A stretch of 64,000 nucleotides of DNA, from assembly GCA_051453625.1 (NCBI GenBank), contig JBOZIK010000001.1, positions 245,965,525 to 246,029,524 of the forward strand, read 5' to 3'. Source of the DNA: Welwitschia mirabilis (Eukaryota > Gnetophyta > Gnetopsida > Welwitschiales). Shown here one piece after another: positions 61,061-64,000 of this stretch. Both the position numbers and the translations under genes were made by a program. Every line of letters begins with the position of its first letter. Positions within the stretch are counted from its first letter, which is position 1. Under the pieces are notes generated by a model. That model did not search any database, had not been told where the DNA came from, and saw only the letters and a list, made by a program, of their open reading frames with translations.

Positions 61061-63345
61061 AAAATTTATTTGAGCTTCAACTTTGGGTTTCTTGGCTTTG
61101 ATTCTTATCTTTTTTATCCATTATAATGCATCTCTAGAGCCTTAACACTACTATTTTCCATTTTAATTTTCTTCATTTTTGAGATCTAAACTAAATTTAT
61201 TCTTTGTAAAAATAATTTAAAATACTTCTTTATCTTTCTTTGTTCTACATTTTCTCTTCACATGTCTAAATTATTTACATTCTTGACATTACTTCATTTG
61301 ATAGATTTCCCTAAGGTAACCCTTTCTTTTCCACTTGGTATAGGTTTCTCCCTCTAAACTGGATAGAACCTCTTAGAATAACTAATTTCAAAACATACTA
61401 TGTATGGTGATAGAATGTTTTCATGCTCTATCTCAACCTTGTCTAGCTAAAACCATGGATAATTTCAAATTTTCTCAATTTTGGGTTAAATAAATATTAA
61501 GCCAAGCACCAAAATGGATCAGAACTAATCATAGACCATTAATCGTTACTGGATCCAATTTAATAATTTCCTCAAACCTTCCTAACAATTCTTGGATAAA
61601 TTTTTAAGTTTAAAGAGTTAGGCTCTGTCCTCTCAGCTTCACTTAGATTGGGATCATTTGAAAGATTCTTCTAAAATCTTAACTCAAATGCTAGTGAGCC
61701 ATAGCTTAACCACTTACCTCAAAAAACTAGGGGTCCATATCATAACTAAGTTGAGCTACTCTTCAAAATAAAATATAAACAGAAATAAATATTCCCTAAG
61801 AGAAATAACTTAGACTAGATCTATTCTAGTTTATTTCACTGCTATCCAACTGTGAATTGAATTAAGACTTAGCCTGGCCCCTCTCAAAATTAAACAACCA
61901 ACGAGACTTAATTTAAAACATTCCTTAGTTTTAACAAAATGATCTAGAATAGTCTTAATTTTGAAAATATCATCTTTCTTAAATAAATTCATAACAAGGT
62001 TTTCCATGTCCTCACCTATATCTGTTGACTCATCAAATCATAAGATCTATAAGAAACCATAAATCTGCACCCTGCTCAAGATAGGGAGTGTGAAGAAACT
62101 TTCTTAAGTTGTTGAAAATGGAAAAGACGCCTAAGGGCCTCATCCTACAAGCTCTTAGCCTTCCCTCCAACCTCTTAATCACACCCTTGTCTACTACTCT
62201 TCAACAAGCCTAATTAGTACTTCATGCATGTGCTAAGTACCATTACCTAGCGGTAGAGAAATCAACAATATCAGGCTCTTAAGAACCACCTTCCTATTTG
62301 CCACTCCTAGGATCATTGGATTATAATTAATTCATCCCTTTTTATTATTCTTTTTCATTTTATACCTTATGTAATTTATTAATTTATTTTAATTTTGATC
62401 ATTGTTTTAAGATATCCTATTATCTTTTATTTTGATTTACCTCTTCTCTTATATAGCATTATATTATATTAATGTTGAAATTGTTTTATTCTGTTTTCTA
62501 ACATTNNNNNNNNNNNNNNNNNNNNNNNNNNNNNNNNNNNNNNNNNNNNNNNNNNNNNNNNNNNNNNNNNNNNNNNNNNNNNNNNNNNNNNNNNNNNNNN
62601 NNNNNGAGATACTCTTCAAAATAAAATATAAATATAAATAAATCTTCTCTAAGAGAAATAACTTAGACTAGATCTATTCTAGTTCATTTCACTGCTATCC
62701 AACTTTGAATTGAGTTAAGACTTGGCCTAGCCCCTTCCAAAATTAAACAACCAACCAGACTTAATTTAAAACATTTCTAGTTTTAACAAAATGATTTAGA
62801 ATAGCCCTAATTTTAAAAATATCATCTTCCTTAAATAAATTCATAACAAGGTTTTCTATGTCCTCACCCATATCTGTCGATTCATCAAATCATAAGATCT
62901 ATAAGAAACCATAAATCTGCCCCTTGCTCAAGATAGGGAGTGTGAAGAAACTTTCATAGGTTTTTGAAAATGGAAAAGACCCCTAAGGGCCTGATCCTAC
63001 AAGCTGTCANNNNNNNNNNTTATCGACTGCTCTTCAAAAAGCCCAACTAGTGCACCATGCATGTGCTAAATACTATTACCAAGTGGTAGAGAAACCAACA
63101 ATATCAGACTCTTAAGAACCACCTTCCTATTTGTCACTCCTAGGATCATTGGCTTAGATTTAATGCATCCCTTTTTATTATGCTTTTTCATTTTATACCT
63201 CATGTAATTTATTAATTTATTTTAAATTTTATCGTTGTTTTAAGATATCCTATTAGCATTTATTTTGATTTACCTATTTTCTTATATAGCATTATATTAT
63301 ATTAGTGTTAAAATTGTTTTATTCTGTTTTCTAACATTTCTTAAT
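61061..63345. repeat. Unidentified repeat, present twice across a 100-N gap (62506-62605)
   Basis: About 61757-62505 restarts at 62606 and runs to about 63345. The sequence is somewhat GC-richer than average and contains conserved stretches such as AAACAACCAACGAGACTTAA. No coding frame is recognisable. A short part (61607-61632) also occurs at 60930-60953, on the other side of a 107-N gap, so the Z array appears to abut the same repeat. A 10-N gap lies at 63010-63019. Confidence 0.5.
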
Positions 63346-64000
63346 TAACTTTCATTATACAACTTCATTTTTTATGATTCAGTTCTTCCTTATATTCCCA
63401 TGAATTTTGACACCATTATTTTAGGAACGAATGGCAATGTAGGTTGAGCTTAGTTTTTTATATGTAATATCATTAGATTATGTATTATTTATTTCATATG
63501 AAATAGATGATGTAATTCACACTTAAAAAAGCCAAATTTCTTGAGTTCCTTTTTCTTGAATTTATAGGAAAAATTCATCATTATTTAACTAGTATCATTT
63601 TATAGTTATGCCAATTTACTAAAGGAGAAATTATAAGTGGACCCTTTGATGCAATTGCTCATTTCCTATTTTCCTTAAAATTATAGTTGGCATAGTTTTA
63701 CCTTTCTTTAGGTTTTCATCTTTCATAGTTCTTTTTATATTATGTTTATGTAGTTTAGCTTCTTGCTACTAAAAATTTTTAATTTTTACTTATTATTACC
63801 CTTTTAATGTTGTAAATGTAATTCTTTTGATAGTAGTGAAACCTTCTTTTTTAAAGGTTTAAGACTTACGAAAGTACCCTTTATCAAATTCTAGTGATAG
63901 ATACTTTTTATTCAAATGTATAAATTTATTTAAATGTTTAAGATCTTCTAATTATATCACGTGAACTAATTTCTTCATGCTTATACTTTAATTAATTTTA
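63346..64000. other. No gene seen
   Basis: AT-rich DNA running to the window edge, with no recognisable coding region, RNA gene or repeat boundary. Confidence 0.5.

Noticed and set aside
1-64000. CRISPR arrays, bacterial operons, phage genes
   Set aside because: No regularly spaced repeats, ribosome-binding sites or gene-dense layout; the sequence is plant-like intergenic DNA.

Overview
The window looks like nuclear DNA from a seed plant, taken from a draft scaffold in a gene desert. It is very AT-rich. It has dozens of N runs and no bacterial gene organisation. The recognisable pieces are plant ones: degenerate LTR-retrotransposon primer-binding sites of the initiator-tRNA-Met type, a decayed Ty3/gypsy-like gag, tRNA-derived SINE-like boxes, and (GA)n and (CA)n microsatellites. 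I find no intact protein-coding gene, no rRNA and no functional tRNA. Almost all reading frames longer than 60 codons either run through N gaps, use non-ATG starts, or lie in repeat relics. The organism cannot be named from this sequence.

Layout. 1-430 is an unusually GC-rich patch holding a fold-back element (111-360). 2960-4395 is a relic of LTR family 'Y', with a 383-bp LTR at 4013-4395. 7235-8802 is a tandem repeat around a 705-N gap. 9170-13260 is LTR family 'X' with a ~3 kb LTR. 13262-18484 holds two duplicated blocks around gaps. 18971-23456 contains two more X LTR copies. 24228-27252 contains more Y sequence. 27253-41000 is mostly featureless AT-rich DNA with some local duplications and a long alternating purine-pyrimidine microsatellite (38877-38973). 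41680-60915 is a head-to-tail array of a third family 'Z', read as LTR-internal-LTR-internal-LTR. Each LTR is about 3 kb, and the internal regions carry gag remnants with no room for pol. 61061-63345 is an unidentified repeat present as two copies around a gap.

Two themes tie the window together. First, every primer-binding site and the gag relic lie on the minus strand, so all three LTR families point the same way over more than 50 kb. Their decay is dominated by C-to-T / G-to-A changes, as expected for old methylated repeats. Second, nearly every run of exactly 100 Ns is bordered by a suffix-prefix repeat: the sequence ending at the gap starts again just after it. This is what unmerged overlapping contigs would produce, so many apparent tandem duplications are probably assembly artefacts and the real locus is probably several kb shorter.

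The strongest candidate for something little described is the Z array: gag-only, long-LTR elements arranged in tandem with shared LTRs.
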